Source of the DNA: JBDTOX01 sp039933015
Lineage (GTDB): Bacteria; Pseudomonadota; Gammaproteobacteria; Burkholderiales; Methylophilaceae
Reading direction: 5' to 3'
DNA: 51,991 nucleotides
NCBI GenBank assembly: GCA_039933015.1
Contig: JBDTOX010000072.1
Span: forward strand, 1-51,991
Shown here one piece after another: positions 34,330 to 42,591 of this stretch (position 1 is its first letter; each line of letters opens with the position of its first letter). Both the position numbers and the translations under genes were made by a program. The notes beneath the pieces are model-generated. The model was not told the DNA's origin and did not search any database. It saw nothing but the letters and a program-made list of their open reading frames with translations.

Positions 34330-34376
34330 GCGCAGTCACATCTGACATTCAGCGCAATCAAAACAAGGGATTAACT

Positions 34377-35048
34377 ATGGAATTTAACAATCAACCCACC
34401 GCAGATCAGATTACTGCTTATTTGCATGAACATCCGCAGTTTTTTGAGCACCACCCTGCCCTGCTAGCCGAGATGTATCTGCCCAGCCCGCACGGCAACG
34501 GCACGGTTTCCCTGGCGGAACGCCAGCAGTTGGCGCAACGCGACCGTATTCGTGTGTTGGAGGCAAAGCTGTCAGAGCTGTTCAAATTCGGTGAAGAAAA
34601 TGACGCCATTGGCAATAAAGTACACAGGCTCAGCCTCGGTCTACTAGCCACGCAAAACTTTGCAGTCCTCATGCAATTACTCACCCACAACTTGCGCGAG
34701 GATTTTCAGGTGCCGCATGTCGGTGTGCACCTATGGTCAGCCCCCAAAAATAGTGTGGATAATACCGCTGCCGTGTTTCAGCCGGTGGATGCCGAATTGC
34801 GTAGCTGGGCACAAAGTCTGGTTGCGCCTTATTGCGGACATAAGCCGGGGCTGGAACTGGGCAGCTGGTTTGGCGAAAGCGCCGCGCCTAAATCATTCGC
34901 TCTGATTGCGTTGCGTGGAGAAAGGGTCTTTGGCCTGCTGGCCATGGCCAGTGAAGATGAGCAGCGCTTTTATCCCGAAATGGGCACGCTATACCTCAAG
35001 CGCATCGGTGAACTGGTGAGTGCGGCATTGTTACGTTACATAGACTAA
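34377..35048 (+). CDS. DUF484 family GAF-like protein
   Basis: 223 residues. The N-terminal helical part has ITAYLHEHPQFFEHHPALLAE-type sequence, followed by LPSPHGNGTVSLAERQ and a coiled stretch (QRDRIRVLEAKL). The rest resembles a GAF fold, ending LYLKRIGELVSAAL. DUF484 proteins commonly lie between dapF and xerC; the function is unknown. AAGGGATTAACT precedes the start. Confidence 0.9.
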   Translation: MEFNNQPTADQITAYLHEHPQFFEHHPALLAEMYLPSPHGNGTVSLAERQQLAQRDRIRVLEAKLSELFKFGEENDAIGNKVHRLSLGLLATQNFAVLMQLLTHNLREDFQVPHVGVHLWSAPKNSVDNTAAVFQPVDAELRSWAQSLVAPYCGHKPGLELGSWFGESAAPKSFALIALRGERVFGLLAMASEDEQRFYPEMGTLYLKRIGELVSAALLRYID

Positions 35049-35061
35049 AAATGATCCTCTA

Positions 35062-35937
35062 GTGGATTATTTAGCTGATTATCTCAAGCACCTGACCTTC
35101 GAGCGCGGCCTAAGCCCGCTCACACGAGAAAATTACGCGCGCGATATCAAACTGCTGCTGGAGCTAGCTGACAAGCAAGACTTGCAAGACCTGCAACCGC
35201 AGCACATTCGACGCTTTATCGCCACCCTGCATGGGCGCGGGCTAAGTGGCAGAAGCATAGCCCGCAGCCTTTCTGCCTGGCGCGGTTTCTTTGCTTTTCT
35301 TGGCCAGCGGCATGGCTATGCCGGCAACCCTTGCGTAGGCATGCGTGCGCCGAAATCTGCCCAAACCCTGCCCCATGCCTTATCAACGGACCAGGCTGTA
35401 AAGCTCGTCGCTATTGAAGGGGATGATTTACTCAGCTTGCGTGATCATGCCATGCTCGAACTGTTTTACTCCTCCGGTTTACGGCTGGCCGAACTGGTCA
35501 GCCTCAATATAGCCGCCCTGGATTTGCAGAATGGCATGGTGACCGTCACCGGCAAGGGCAATAAAACCCGCATCGTGCCGGTAGGCAGTCACGCCATTAA
35601 CGCACTGCGCGCCTGGCTGCAAGCGCGCGCGCTGATGAGTGCCGCAGATGAGCAGGCCGTGTTCACTAATCGGCAGGGGCGGCGCATTACTGGCCGCGCC
35701 ATCCAATACCGCATCAAACAATGGGCGATCAAACAGGGCATCAATAGCGATGTGCATCCGCACATGCTGCGCCACAGTTTTGCTACGCATGTGCTGCAAT
35801 CCAGCGGTGATCTGCGTGCGGTACAGGAAATGCTAGGCCACGCCAATATCAGTACGACGCAGGTTTACACGCATTTGGATTTTCAACATCTCGCCAAGGT
35901 CTATGACGCTGCACATCCTCGCGCTAAAAAACGCTAA
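35062..35937 (+). CDS. xerC: tyrosine recombinase XerC
   Basis: 291 residues. The SAM-like N-terminal DNA-binding domain covers about 1-90. The catalytic domain has Arg in SSGLRLAELV, Lys in the TVTGKGNKTR hairpin, HMLRHSFATH (His and Arg), LGHANISTTQ, and the nucleophile Tyr in VYTHLDF. With XerD it resolves chromosome dimers at dif. The start is GTG at 35062, 13 bases after the DUF484 stop. The context with dapF-DUF484 favours XerC over XerD or a phage integrase. Confidence 0.94.
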   Translation: MDYLADYLKHLTFERGLSPLTRENYARDIKLLLELADKQDLQDLQPQHIRRFIATLHGRGLSGRSIARSLSAWRGFFAFLGQRHGYAGNPCVGMRAPKSAQTLPHALSTDQAVKLVAIEGDDLLSLRDHAMLELFYSSGLRLAELVSLNIAALDLQNGMVTVTGKGNKTRIVPVGSHAINALRAWLQARALMSAADEQAVFTNRQGRRITGRAIQYRIKQWAIKQGINSDVHPHMLRHSFATHVLQSSGDLRAVQEMLGHANISTTQVYTHLDFQHLAKVYDAAHPRAKKR

Positions 35938-36042
35938 TCAGCCTTTAACAGACTTAAGTGTCGATCCACACGGGAAGGGTTGGAACTTCTGTGGCAAAAT
36001 GTTGCCTTGTTGTCTTAACTCTGTTTTTAAGAAAGGTACACC

Positions 36043-36624
36043 ATGGAACACATCCTCCCGCCGCTGCCCTACGCAAAAAATGCACTAGAGCCTATCATTT
36101 CAGCTGAAACCATTGAGTTTCACTATGGCAAGCATCATCAGACCTATGTCACCAACCTGAACAACCTGATCAAGGGTACCGAATTCGAAAACAGCACGCT
36201 GGAACAAATCATCCTGAAGTCTTCAGGTGGTATTTTCAACAACGCTGCGCAGGTGTGGAACCACACTTTCTACTGGAACGGCTTAAAACCTAAAGCTGGA
36301 GGCGCGCCAACCGGAGAACTGGCAGCAGCCATTGATAAGGCATTTGGTTCATTTGAAGAATTCAAGAAGCAATTCTCCCAAAAAGCCATCACCACATTTG
36401 GTTCCGGCTGGGCCTGGCTGGTAAAAAACAAGGATGGCGCTTTAAGCCTGGAAAGCACGAGCAACGCCGCAACGCCGATGACCAATGGCCAGACCGCACT
36501 GCTGACCATAGACGTATGGGAACATGCCTACTACATCGATTACCGCAATGCACGCGCCAAGTACGTTGAAGAATTCTGGAACATAGTGAACTGGGATTTT
36601 GTCGCAGCCAACTTCAAGTCCTAA
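36043..36624 (+). CDS. sodB: iron superoxide dismutase
   Basis: 193 residues with metal ligands in IEFHYGKHHQTYV (His27 region), NHTFYWNGL (His74 region) and DVWEHAYYIDYRN (Asp and His near 156-160). The sequence around the ligands (AAQVWNHTFYW, FGSGWAWL) is of the iron type. It detoxifies superoxide in the cytoplasm. A good ribosome binding site, AAGAAAGG, lies upstream. A clear terminator follows. Confidence 0.96.
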   Translation: MEHILPPLPYAKNALEPIISAETIEFHYGKHHQTYVTNLNNLIKGTEFENSTLEQIILKSSGGIFNNAAQVWNHTFYWNGLKPKAGGAPTGELAAAIDKAFGSFEEFKKQFSQKAITTFGSGWAWLVKNKDGALSLESTSNAATPMTNGQTALLTIDVWEHAYYIDYRNARAKYVEEFWNIVNWDFVAANFKS

Positions 36625-36652
36625 GCACCCAACCAATAGATTGTGCGCAATA

Positions 36653-36682
36653 ACGGCCGCCTTGGAGCGGTCGTTTTTGTTT
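36653..36682 (+). terminator. intrinsic terminator after sodB
   Basis: ACGGCCGC (36653-36660) pairs with GCGGTCGT (36667-36674, one G-U) across a six-base loop and runs into TTTTTGTTT. It ends the sodB transcript about 50 bases after the stop. The next gene starts soon after. Confidence 0.85.
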
Positions 36683-36710
36683 AATGTCCAGGTCTGTTAG
36701 ACTCTTGCTG

Positions 36711-37022
36711 ATGCTACGTCGCGTAATACTCACTTTTGCACTCGCCCTGCTGTTTGCCCTTGGCCAACAGGGCGCGATGGTGCATGAGATTTCGCACTAC
36801 GCAGACTTGGCGCCCTTATCCCAACAACAGGATAAGGCACCACATTCGCCGGTATGCGATAAGTGTCTGGTTTATGGCGAGCTAGCCCACGCGCTGAGCG
36901 TTAGCCATTTCACGCCGCTCCTGCCAGCTACAGCCTATGAGCACGTTCAATATACTGCAGCTCAACAGTTCGACCTTCCGCTCTACGCCTATTCCGCTCG
37001 CGCCCCACCCGTTCTCGCTTAA
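36711..37022 (+). CDS. small exported protein with Cys-x-x-Cys, start of a metal-uptake locus
   Basis: About 103 residues. An N-terminal signal or membrane segment (VILTFALALLFALGQQGAM) is followed by HEISHYADL, a HSPVCDKCLVYGELAHAL segment holding a CxxC, and a Tyr/Pro-rich tail. The layout resembles small DUF2946-type proteins found beside metal-uptake genes. A metal-binding role is inferred from the Cys and His residues. The frame extends nine codons to an ATG at 36684, next to the sodB terminator. Neither start has a clear ribosome binding site. It precedes the porin-like gene by 60 bases. Confidence 0.65.
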   Translation: MLRRVILTFALALLFALGQQGAMVHEISHYADLAPLSQQQDKAPHSPVCDKCLVYGELAHALSVSHFTPLLPATAYEHVQYTAAQQFDLPLYAYSARAPPVLA

Positions 37023-37082
37023 ATAATTAAATTCACCCCGGCCATAGTCATGGCCTGTTGTTATTTGTTATGCGAGGACCTC

Positions 37083-38453
37083 ATGATCAAACGCACATTC
37101 AAGACGTGTGTTGCGCTTGCAGCTTTTACCCTGCCAGGCATGGCCGCAGCCAACGATAGCGCTGAACTGGAAAAAATACGCGCTGAAATTCAGCAAATGA
37201 AGGAAAGCTACGAAGGGCGCATTCAAAATCTGGAAAACAAACTGCAGGCATCTCTCACCAGCGCAGGCAAAGCCCAGGAAAGTGCCGCCAAAGCAGAAAC
37301 CGCAGCCATCGAGGCTTCCAGCCATACGCCGGCATCCGCCAATGCCTTCAACCCCGGCATTTCGCTGATCCTGTCCGGCATCTATGCCCACCGTTCGCAG
37401 AACTCGGATTCACATATCTCCGGGTTCCAGGCCGGTGGCGATGTGGGGCCTGGATTGCGCGGGTTCAGCCTGGCTGAATCGGAACTGGGCATCTATTCCA
37501 ATATCGACCATTACTTTTACGGCGGCATCAATGCAGCCATGCATGCGGACGATACGGTATCGGTTGAGGAAGCCTTCGTACAGACCAGCGCCCTGCCCTA
37601 CGGCCTCACCGTCAAAGGTGGGCGCTTTTTTTCCGGCGTTGGCTATCTCAATGAACAACATGCCCACGCCTGGGATTTTGTCGACAGTCCGCTGGCTTAT
37701 CAGGCCTTTCTCGGCGGCCAATATGGCGACGATGGGGTACAGCTGCGCTGGATAGCACCAACCGATACTTTTGTTGAGCTAGGGGCTGAAGCCGGGCGCG
37801 GGCGCATCGCTGGCACAGCAGGCAGAGACAAGAATGGTACCGGCATGGGTAGCATATTCGCTCATGTTGGCGGCGACATCGGCATCAGCAATAGCTGGCG
37901 CGCGGGCTTATCGTATCTGCGCACTTCTGCCCATGAGCGGGAATCACCGGATCTGGACGCTGCTGGCAGCTTTGTTACCAACAGCTTCAGCGGTACCAGC
38001 CGCTTGTGGATTGCTGATTTCGTCTGGAAATACGCGCCCAACGGCAACTTCAACTACACCAATTTCAAGTTGCAGGGTGAATACCTCAACCGCCATGAGG
38101 ATGGCAGCCTGACTTACGACATACATGCAGCCAACAGCACCGCCGGCTATAGCGCTGACCAATCGGGCTGGTATGTGCAAGGTGTTTACCAGTTCATGCC
38201 CTACTGGCGTGCTGGCCTGCGCTATGACCGACTGGATGGAGGCAGCGTTGATTACACCACCAATAGCGCCAATCTGCTTGCCACTGGCTACAACCCGCAG
38301 CGGGTCAGCCTGATGCTGGATTTTAGCCCCAGCGAGTTCAGCCGCATACGCTTGCAACTGGCGCAGGATAAATCTCGCGACAATGCCACCGACAATCAGA
38401 TATTCGTTCAATACATTATGAGCCTGGGCGCCCATGGCGCGCACAAGTATTAG
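37083..38453 (+). CDS. outer-membrane porin-like protein with N-terminal coiled coil
   Basis: 456 residues. The signal peptide ends AAAND (about residues 1-22). A heptad-like coiled coil lies at about 24-75 (LEKIRAEIQQMKESYEGRI, then AKAETAAIEA). A beta-barrel domain follows, with alternating aromatic strands to the end. The coiled coil plus barrel resembles trimeric porins. The region QHAHAWDFVD carries several His. The start at 37083 follows CGAGGACCTC; an in-frame ATG 11 codons earlier has no ribosome binding site. Its place just before the znuA-like gene suggests passage of zinc or another metal across the outer membrane, which is inference. Confidence 0.75.
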   Translation: MIKRTFKTCVALAAFTLPGMAAANDSAELEKIRAEIQQMKESYEGRIQNLENKLQASLTSAGKAQESAAKAETAAIEASSHTPASANAFNPGISLILSGIYAHRSQNSDSHISGFQAGGDVGPGLRGFSLAESELGIYSNIDHYFYGGINAAMHADDTVSVEEAFVQTSALPYGLTVKGGRFFSGVGYLNEQHAHAWDFVDSPLAYQAFLGGQYGDDGVQLRWIAPTDTFVELGAEAGRGRIAGTAGRDKNGTGMGSIFAHVGGDIGISNSWRAGLSYLRTSAHERESPDLDAAGSFVTNSFSGTSRLWIADFVWKYAPNGNFNYTNFKLQGEYLNRHEDGSLTYDIHAANSTAGYSADQSGWYVQGVYQFMPYWRAGLRYDRLDGGSVDYTTNSANLLATGYNPQRVSLMLDFSPSEFSRIRLQLAQDKSRDNATDNQIFVQYIMSLGAHGAHKY

Positions 38454-38469
38454 ACCTAAGGAAATTCAT

Positions 38470-39375
38470 ATGAAAACGCTAATAAACACGTTGCTGACCG
38501 CATTGATATTGCTCAGCATGCAAAGCGCGCAAGCCGCACTGAATGTCTTTGCCTGCGAACCGGAATGGGGCGCACTGGCACAAGAGCTGGGTGGAGATAA
38601 AGTGTCTGTCTACGTCGCCACGCAAGCACTGCAGGACGTACACCACGTTCAGGCCAGACCCAGCCTGCTGGCCAAGATGCGCTCAGCCAACCTGGTAGTC
38701 TGCACCGGTGCAGAACTCGAAATCGGCTGGCTACCGGTGTTACTGCAGCAAGCCGGAAATCCGGCCATCCAGCCGGGTAAACCGGCCTACTTCGAGGCGT
38801 CCAACTATGTGCAGCGCCTGGAAATCCCGCAGCGTCTGGACCGCGCCGAGGGCGACATCCACCCACTGGGCAACCCACACATACAGACCGATCCGCACAA
38901 CATTGCAAAAGTCGGTGATGCCTTGACCCAGCGACTGGCCGAGATCGACCCGGCAAACGCTGCGATGTACCAAGCGCGCCACAAGGATTTTGCGCAGCGC
39001 TGGCAGGACGCCATCAAGCGCTGGGAAGCCCAGGCGGCTCCGCTTAAAGGCGTTGCCATCGTGGTGCAGCACAAGGGCTTCCCCTACATCGAGAACTGGC
39101 TCGGCCTGCATGAGGTCGCTGAGCTGGAACCCAAGCCTGGCGTAGAGCCAACCAGCACTCATCTGGCGAAAGTGCTGGCGCAATTGCAGCAACAGCCCGC
39201 CAAAATGATCATTCGCGCCGCCTATAGCGACGAACGCGCATCACAATGGCTGGCAGAGCGGGCGAAAATTCCCGTAGTCGTGCTGCCTTACACCGTCGGT
39301 GGCAGCGAGCGGGCCAAGGACTTGTTCGGACTGTTCGATGACAGCGTGCAACGCTTACTGGATGCCAACAAATGA
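38470..39375 (+). CDS. znuA: metal (probably zinc) ABC transporter substrate-binding protein, ZnuA-like
   Basis: 301 residues. The signal peptide is at 1-22 (LLSMQSAQA). The fold is that of cluster A-I metal-binding proteins, with candidate ligands His in ALQDVHHVQARPS (about residue 60), His in HPLGNPHIQTDPHN (about 130-143), His in VVQHKGF, and an acidic ligand near the end. It would capture periplasmic metal for the permease. AAGGAAATTCAT supports the start at 38470; the frame continues 12 codons further up into the porin gene. The stop overlaps the permease start by four bases. It lacks the long His-rich loop of many zinc-specific members. Confidence 0.88.
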   Translation: MKTLINTLLTALILLSMQSAQAALNVFACEPEWGALAQELGGDKVSVYVATQALQDVHHVQARPSLLAKMRSANLVVCTGAELEIGWLPVLLQQAGNPAIQPGKPAYFEASNYVQRLEIPQRLDRAEGDIHPLGNPHIQTDPHNIAKVGDALTQRLAEIDPANAAMYQARHKDFAQRWQDAIKRWEAQAAPLKGVAIVVQHKGFPYIENWLGLHEVAELEPKPGVEPTSTHLAKVLAQLQQQPAKMIIRAAYSDERASQWLAERAKIPVVVLPYTVGGSERAKDLFGLFDDSVQRLLDANK

Positions 39376-40127
39376 ATTGGGATTCCCTGCACTTGGTCAT
39401 TCTGGGCCCGGCCTTGCTGGCCGGCCTGCTGGTGCTAGCCACCCATGTACCCTTGGGCCAGCAGGTGCTGCAACGTGGCATCGTTTTTATCGACCTGGCC
39501 GTCGCGCAGATCGCTGCATTGGGGGTAATTGGCGCTGACATGATGGGCTGGGAGCCTCAAGGCTGGGCTGTGCAGGCAGCGGCGTTGGCAGCCGCTCTGG
39601 CTGGCGCTCTGGTGCTCACCTGGACCGAGAAGCGCTGGCCGGATGTGCAGGAAGCGCTCATCGGCGCGATTTTTGTACTGGCGGCCAGCGCCAGCATCCT
39701 GCTGTTATCCAATAATCCGCATGGTGGAGAGCATCTTAAAGATCTGCTCGCCGGCCAGATTCTATGGGTGGGAGTGAACCAACTGATACCAGCGGCAATA
39801 GTAACTGCCCTGATTCTGGCGATATGGTTTGGGTTAAGACGGCGTATCGGCCGGGTCGGCTTCTATCTGCTGTTTGCCATAGCAGTCACGGCGTCAGTAC
39901 AGCTGGTAGGCGTGTATCTGGTGTTCTCCACGCTCATCATGCCCGCGCTGGCGGTGCGTGACTGGCCAGAACGCTGGCGCCTGACAGGTGCCTACAGCAT
40001 TGGCATAGTGGCCTATCTGCTGGGCTTGCTGGCTTCCGCCTTATTCGACCTGCCTTCAGGCGCTGTCATCGTGTGGGCACTGGCTTTGACAGGCCTGGCA
40101 GCTAATCTCCTGCGCAGATCTGGCTAA
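39372..40127 (+). CDS. znuB: metal ABC transporter permease, ZnuB-like
   Basis: 251 residues with about seven membrane helices and the family segment LAVAQIAALGVIGADMMG near residue 45. VYLVFSTLIMPALAV near 185 matches the conserved cytoplasmic coupling region. It would move the metal released by the ZnuA-like protein across the inner membrane. The ATG overlaps the stop of the binding-protein gene (ATGA). No ATP-binding subunit lies on either side: upstream is the binding protein and downstream is yggX. The ATPase must be encoded elsewhere or be missing. Confidence 0.88.
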   Translation: MNWDSLHLVILGPALLAGLLVLATHVPLGQQVLQRGIVFIDLAVAQIAALGVIGADMMGWEPQGWAVQAAALAAALAGALVLTWTEKRWPDVQEALIGAIFVLAASASILLLSNNPHGGEHLKDLLAGQILWVGVNQLIPAAIVTALILAIWFGLRRRIGRVGFYLLFAIAVTASVQLVGVYLVFSTLIMPALAVRDWPERWRLTGAYSIGIVAYLLGLLASALFDLPSGAVIVWALALTGLAANLLRRSG

Positions 40128-40174
40128 AGGTGCGTTATCATTAGCACATTTCAAACACGTATCAAGGAATTAAA

Positions 40175-40447
40175 ATGGCAAGAATGGTGAATTGCGTAAA
40201 ACTTGGGCATGAGGCGGAAGGCATGGACTTCCCACCATATCCGGGCGAACTGGGTAAGCGTATTTATGAAAATGTGTCAAAAGAAGCCTGGGCAGGCTGG
40301 CTTAAGCAGCAGACCATGCTGGTGAACGAAAACCGGCTGAGCCTGGCAGACCCTGAGGCACGCAAATACCTGTCACAACAGACGGAAGCCTATTTCTTTG
40401 GTAGCGGCGCGGATACTGCTTCGGGATATGTACCGCCCAAACCCTAG
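40175..40447 (+). CDS. yggX: Fe(2+)-trafficking protein YggX
   Basis: 90 residues starting MARMVNCVKLGHEAEGMDF with the conserved Cys7, followed by PPYPGELGKRIYENVSKEAW and the tail YFFGSGAD. YggX protects iron-sulphur enzymes from oxidative damage. CAAGGAATTAAA gives the ribosome binding site. It follows the zinc permease by 47 bases. Confidence 0.95.
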   Translation: MARMVNCVKLGHEAEGMDFPPYPGELGKRIYENVSKEAWAGWLKQQTMLVNENRLSLADPEARKYLSQQTEAYFFGSGADTASGYVPPKP

Positions 40448-40494
40448 GCTTTTCACCCAATTGTCATAATTGGGAAATAAAGTAAGGGCTGGCA

Positions 40495-42591
40495 TTGCTA
40501 CCCACTAAATTGAATCCAGAATACTTTATCAATCGCGAACTGGGCATCCTCGCCTTTAATCGCCGCGTACTGGCTCAGGCCGAGGATGCAGCTGTTCCGC
40601 TGCTTGAACGCCTCAAATTTCTCTGTATTTTCAGCAGCAATATGGATGAATTTTTTGAGGTGCGCGTGGCCGGCGTCAAGGAACAAATCAAATATAACTC
40701 CGTGTATGTCGGCGCTGACGGCATGCTACCTAAACAGGTATTTGCGCGCATCAGCGCCGAAGCTCACGAACTGACAGAACGTCAGTATCAAATACTTAAC
40801 GAGATAGTGTTACCGCGGCTCGCCGAACAGAATATTCACTTTTTGCGACGCACGCACTGGAATGAAGTGCAAAAGGAATGGATACGCGCTTATTTTTTTC
40901 GTGAGCTGAAGCCTATCCTGACGCCCATAGGCTTGGACCCCTCCCATCCCTTCCCGCGTGTACTCAATAAAAGCCTGAATTTTGCTGTAGAACTCGAGGG
41001 CAAGGATGCTTTTGGGCGCAACTCGGGAGTTGCCATCGTCCAGGCTCCGCGTGCCCTCCCGCGCGTCATCCGGCTACCGCATGAAATTGCAGGCTGCGAA
41101 TACGGCTTTGTTTTCCTCTCATCGATTTTGCATGCCCATGTCAGCGAACTATTCTCTGGCATGCAGGTTAAAGGCTGCTATCAATTTCGCGTAACGCGCG
41201 ATAGCGATCTGACACTGGATGACGAAGACATCAAGGATCTGCGCCTGGCCCTGCAAGGCGAGCTTTCGCATCGCCAATATGGTGATGGCGTACGCCTGGA
41301 AGTTGCCGATAATTGCTCGCCCGAAATGTCATCATTCCTGCTCGGCCAGTTTGGCTTGGGACAGGAGGATTTGTATCAGGTGAATGGCCTGGTCAACCTG
41401 GTGCGGCTCATGCAGATTCCGGAATGGGTAGACCGGCCCGACCTCAAGTATCCGGGCTATACATCCGGCATGCCGAAAGAATTTGGCAAAGAGTCTGATA
41501 TTTTCAAGGTAATACGCAAGCACGATGTGCTATTGCACCATCCGTTTCAGTCCTTTAACCCTGTCATCGAGTTTATCCAGCAAGCCGCGGAAGACCCGCA
41601 TGTGCTGGCCATCAAGCAAACCTTCTACCGCACCAGTGCTGATTCCACCCTGATGAAGTCATTGATTGAGGCCGCCAAGCGCGGCAAGGAAGTCACCGTG
41701 ATAGTGGAGCTGCTGGCTCGCTTTGACGAAGAAGCCAATATCAACTGGGCGGCCAAGCTGGAAGATGCTGGCGCACACGTGGTGTATGGCGTAGTCGGAC
41801 ATAAGACGCATGCCAAAATGGCCATGGTAGTGCGTCGCGAAGATGAGAAACTACGACGCTACGTACATCTGTCTACCGGCAATTACCACCAGCGTACTGC
41901 CAGCCTCTATACGGATTTTGGGTTGCTGACCTGTCATGAAGAAGTTTGCGAAGACGTAAACGATGTATTCGCCCAGCTCACGGGCCTGGGTAAAGCCAGC
42001 AAATTGCGCCATCTGTGGCAATCGCCATTCACCCTGCACCAGCGCGTGATTAAAGCGATTCAGAATGAGACGGAAATTGCCAAATCCGGCAAAAAGGCCC
42101 GCATTATTGCCAAAATGAATGCGCTATTGGATCCCGATATCATTCGCGCGCTTTACGATGCCTCTAGCGCTGGCGTAGAGATAGATCTCATCATACGCGG
42201 GGTTTGTGCGCTCAAGCCTGGCATTCCGGAAATCTCTGAAAATATCCGCGTACGCTCTATTGTCGGTCGTTTTCTTGAACATACGCGTATCTTTTATTTT
42301 TACAACAATCGCCAAGAAAATACCTATCTTTCCAGCGCGGACTGGATGTATCGCAATTTCTTTCGCCGCATCGAGGTGTGTTTCCCCGTGCTGGATGCCA
42401 AAGCTAAAAAACGTGTTTTCAAGGAAGGCCTGGAACCGTATCTGAAAGACAATGTGAACGCGTGGGAAATGTTAGCGGATAGCACTTATCATCCGCGCAG
42501 GGCCCGACGCGGCAGCAGTTTTAGTGCACAACAATCCCTGATGACGGCATTGGGCCAGGATTTGCCGCAGGAAACTTCAAACCACCGCTAG
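40495..42591 (+). CDS. ppk: polyphosphate kinase 1
   Basis: 698 residues. The N-terminal domain has NPEYFINRELGILAFNRRVL and FSSNMDEFFEVRVAG. The catalytic domains have the two His motifs HKTHAKMAMVVRRE (phosphohistidine, about residue 440) and HLSTGNYHQRTASLYTD (about 458). It polymerises phosphate from ATP. The start is TTG at 40495 after AAGGG. A CCCAATT/AATTGGG inverted repeat at 40456-40474 lies in the short gap after yggX. The stop overlaps that of ppx on the other strand within a CTAG. Confidence 0.95.
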   Translation: MLPTKLNPEYFINRELGILAFNRRVLAQAEDAAVPLLERLKFLCIFSSNMDEFFEVRVAGVKEQIKYNSVYVGADGMLPKQVFARISAEAHELTERQYQILNEIVLPRLAEQNIHFLRRTHWNEVQKEWIRAYFFRELKPILTPIGLDPSHPFPRVLNKSLNFAVELEGKDAFGRNSGVAIVQAPRALPRVIRLPHEIAGCEYGFVFLSSILHAHVSELFSGMQVKGCYQFRVTRDSDLTLDDEDIKDLRLALQGELSHRQYGDGVRLEVADNCSPEMSSFLLGQFGLGQEDLYQVNGLVNLVRLMQIPEWVDRPDLKYPGYTSGMPKEFGKESDIFKVIRKHDVLLHHPFQSFNPVIEFIQQAAEDPHVLAIKQTFYRTSADSTLMKSLIEAAKRGKEVTVIVELLARFDEEANINWAAKLEDAGAHVVYGVVGHKTHAKMAMVVRREDEKLRRYVHLSTGNYHQRTASLYTDFGLLTCHEEVCEDVNDVFAQLTGLGKASKLRHLWQSPFTLHQRVIKAIQNETEIAKSGKKARIIAKMNALLDPDIIRALYDASSAGVEIDLIIRGVCALKPGIPEISENIRVRSIVGRFLEHTRIFYFYNNRQENTYLSSADWMYRNFFRRIEVCFPVLDAKAKKRVFKEGLEPYLKDNVNAWEMLADSTYHPRRARRGSSFSAQQSLMTALGQDLPQETSNHR

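Noticed and set aside
35051..35062. three-codon frame (MIL) ending on the xerC GTG
   Set aside because: Too short to separate from chance; not counted with the other mini-ORFs.
40456..40474. CCCAATT/AATTGGG hairpin and TTGTCAT before ppk as terminator or Pho box
   Set aside because: No T tract on the plus strand, and only one half of the Pho box matches.
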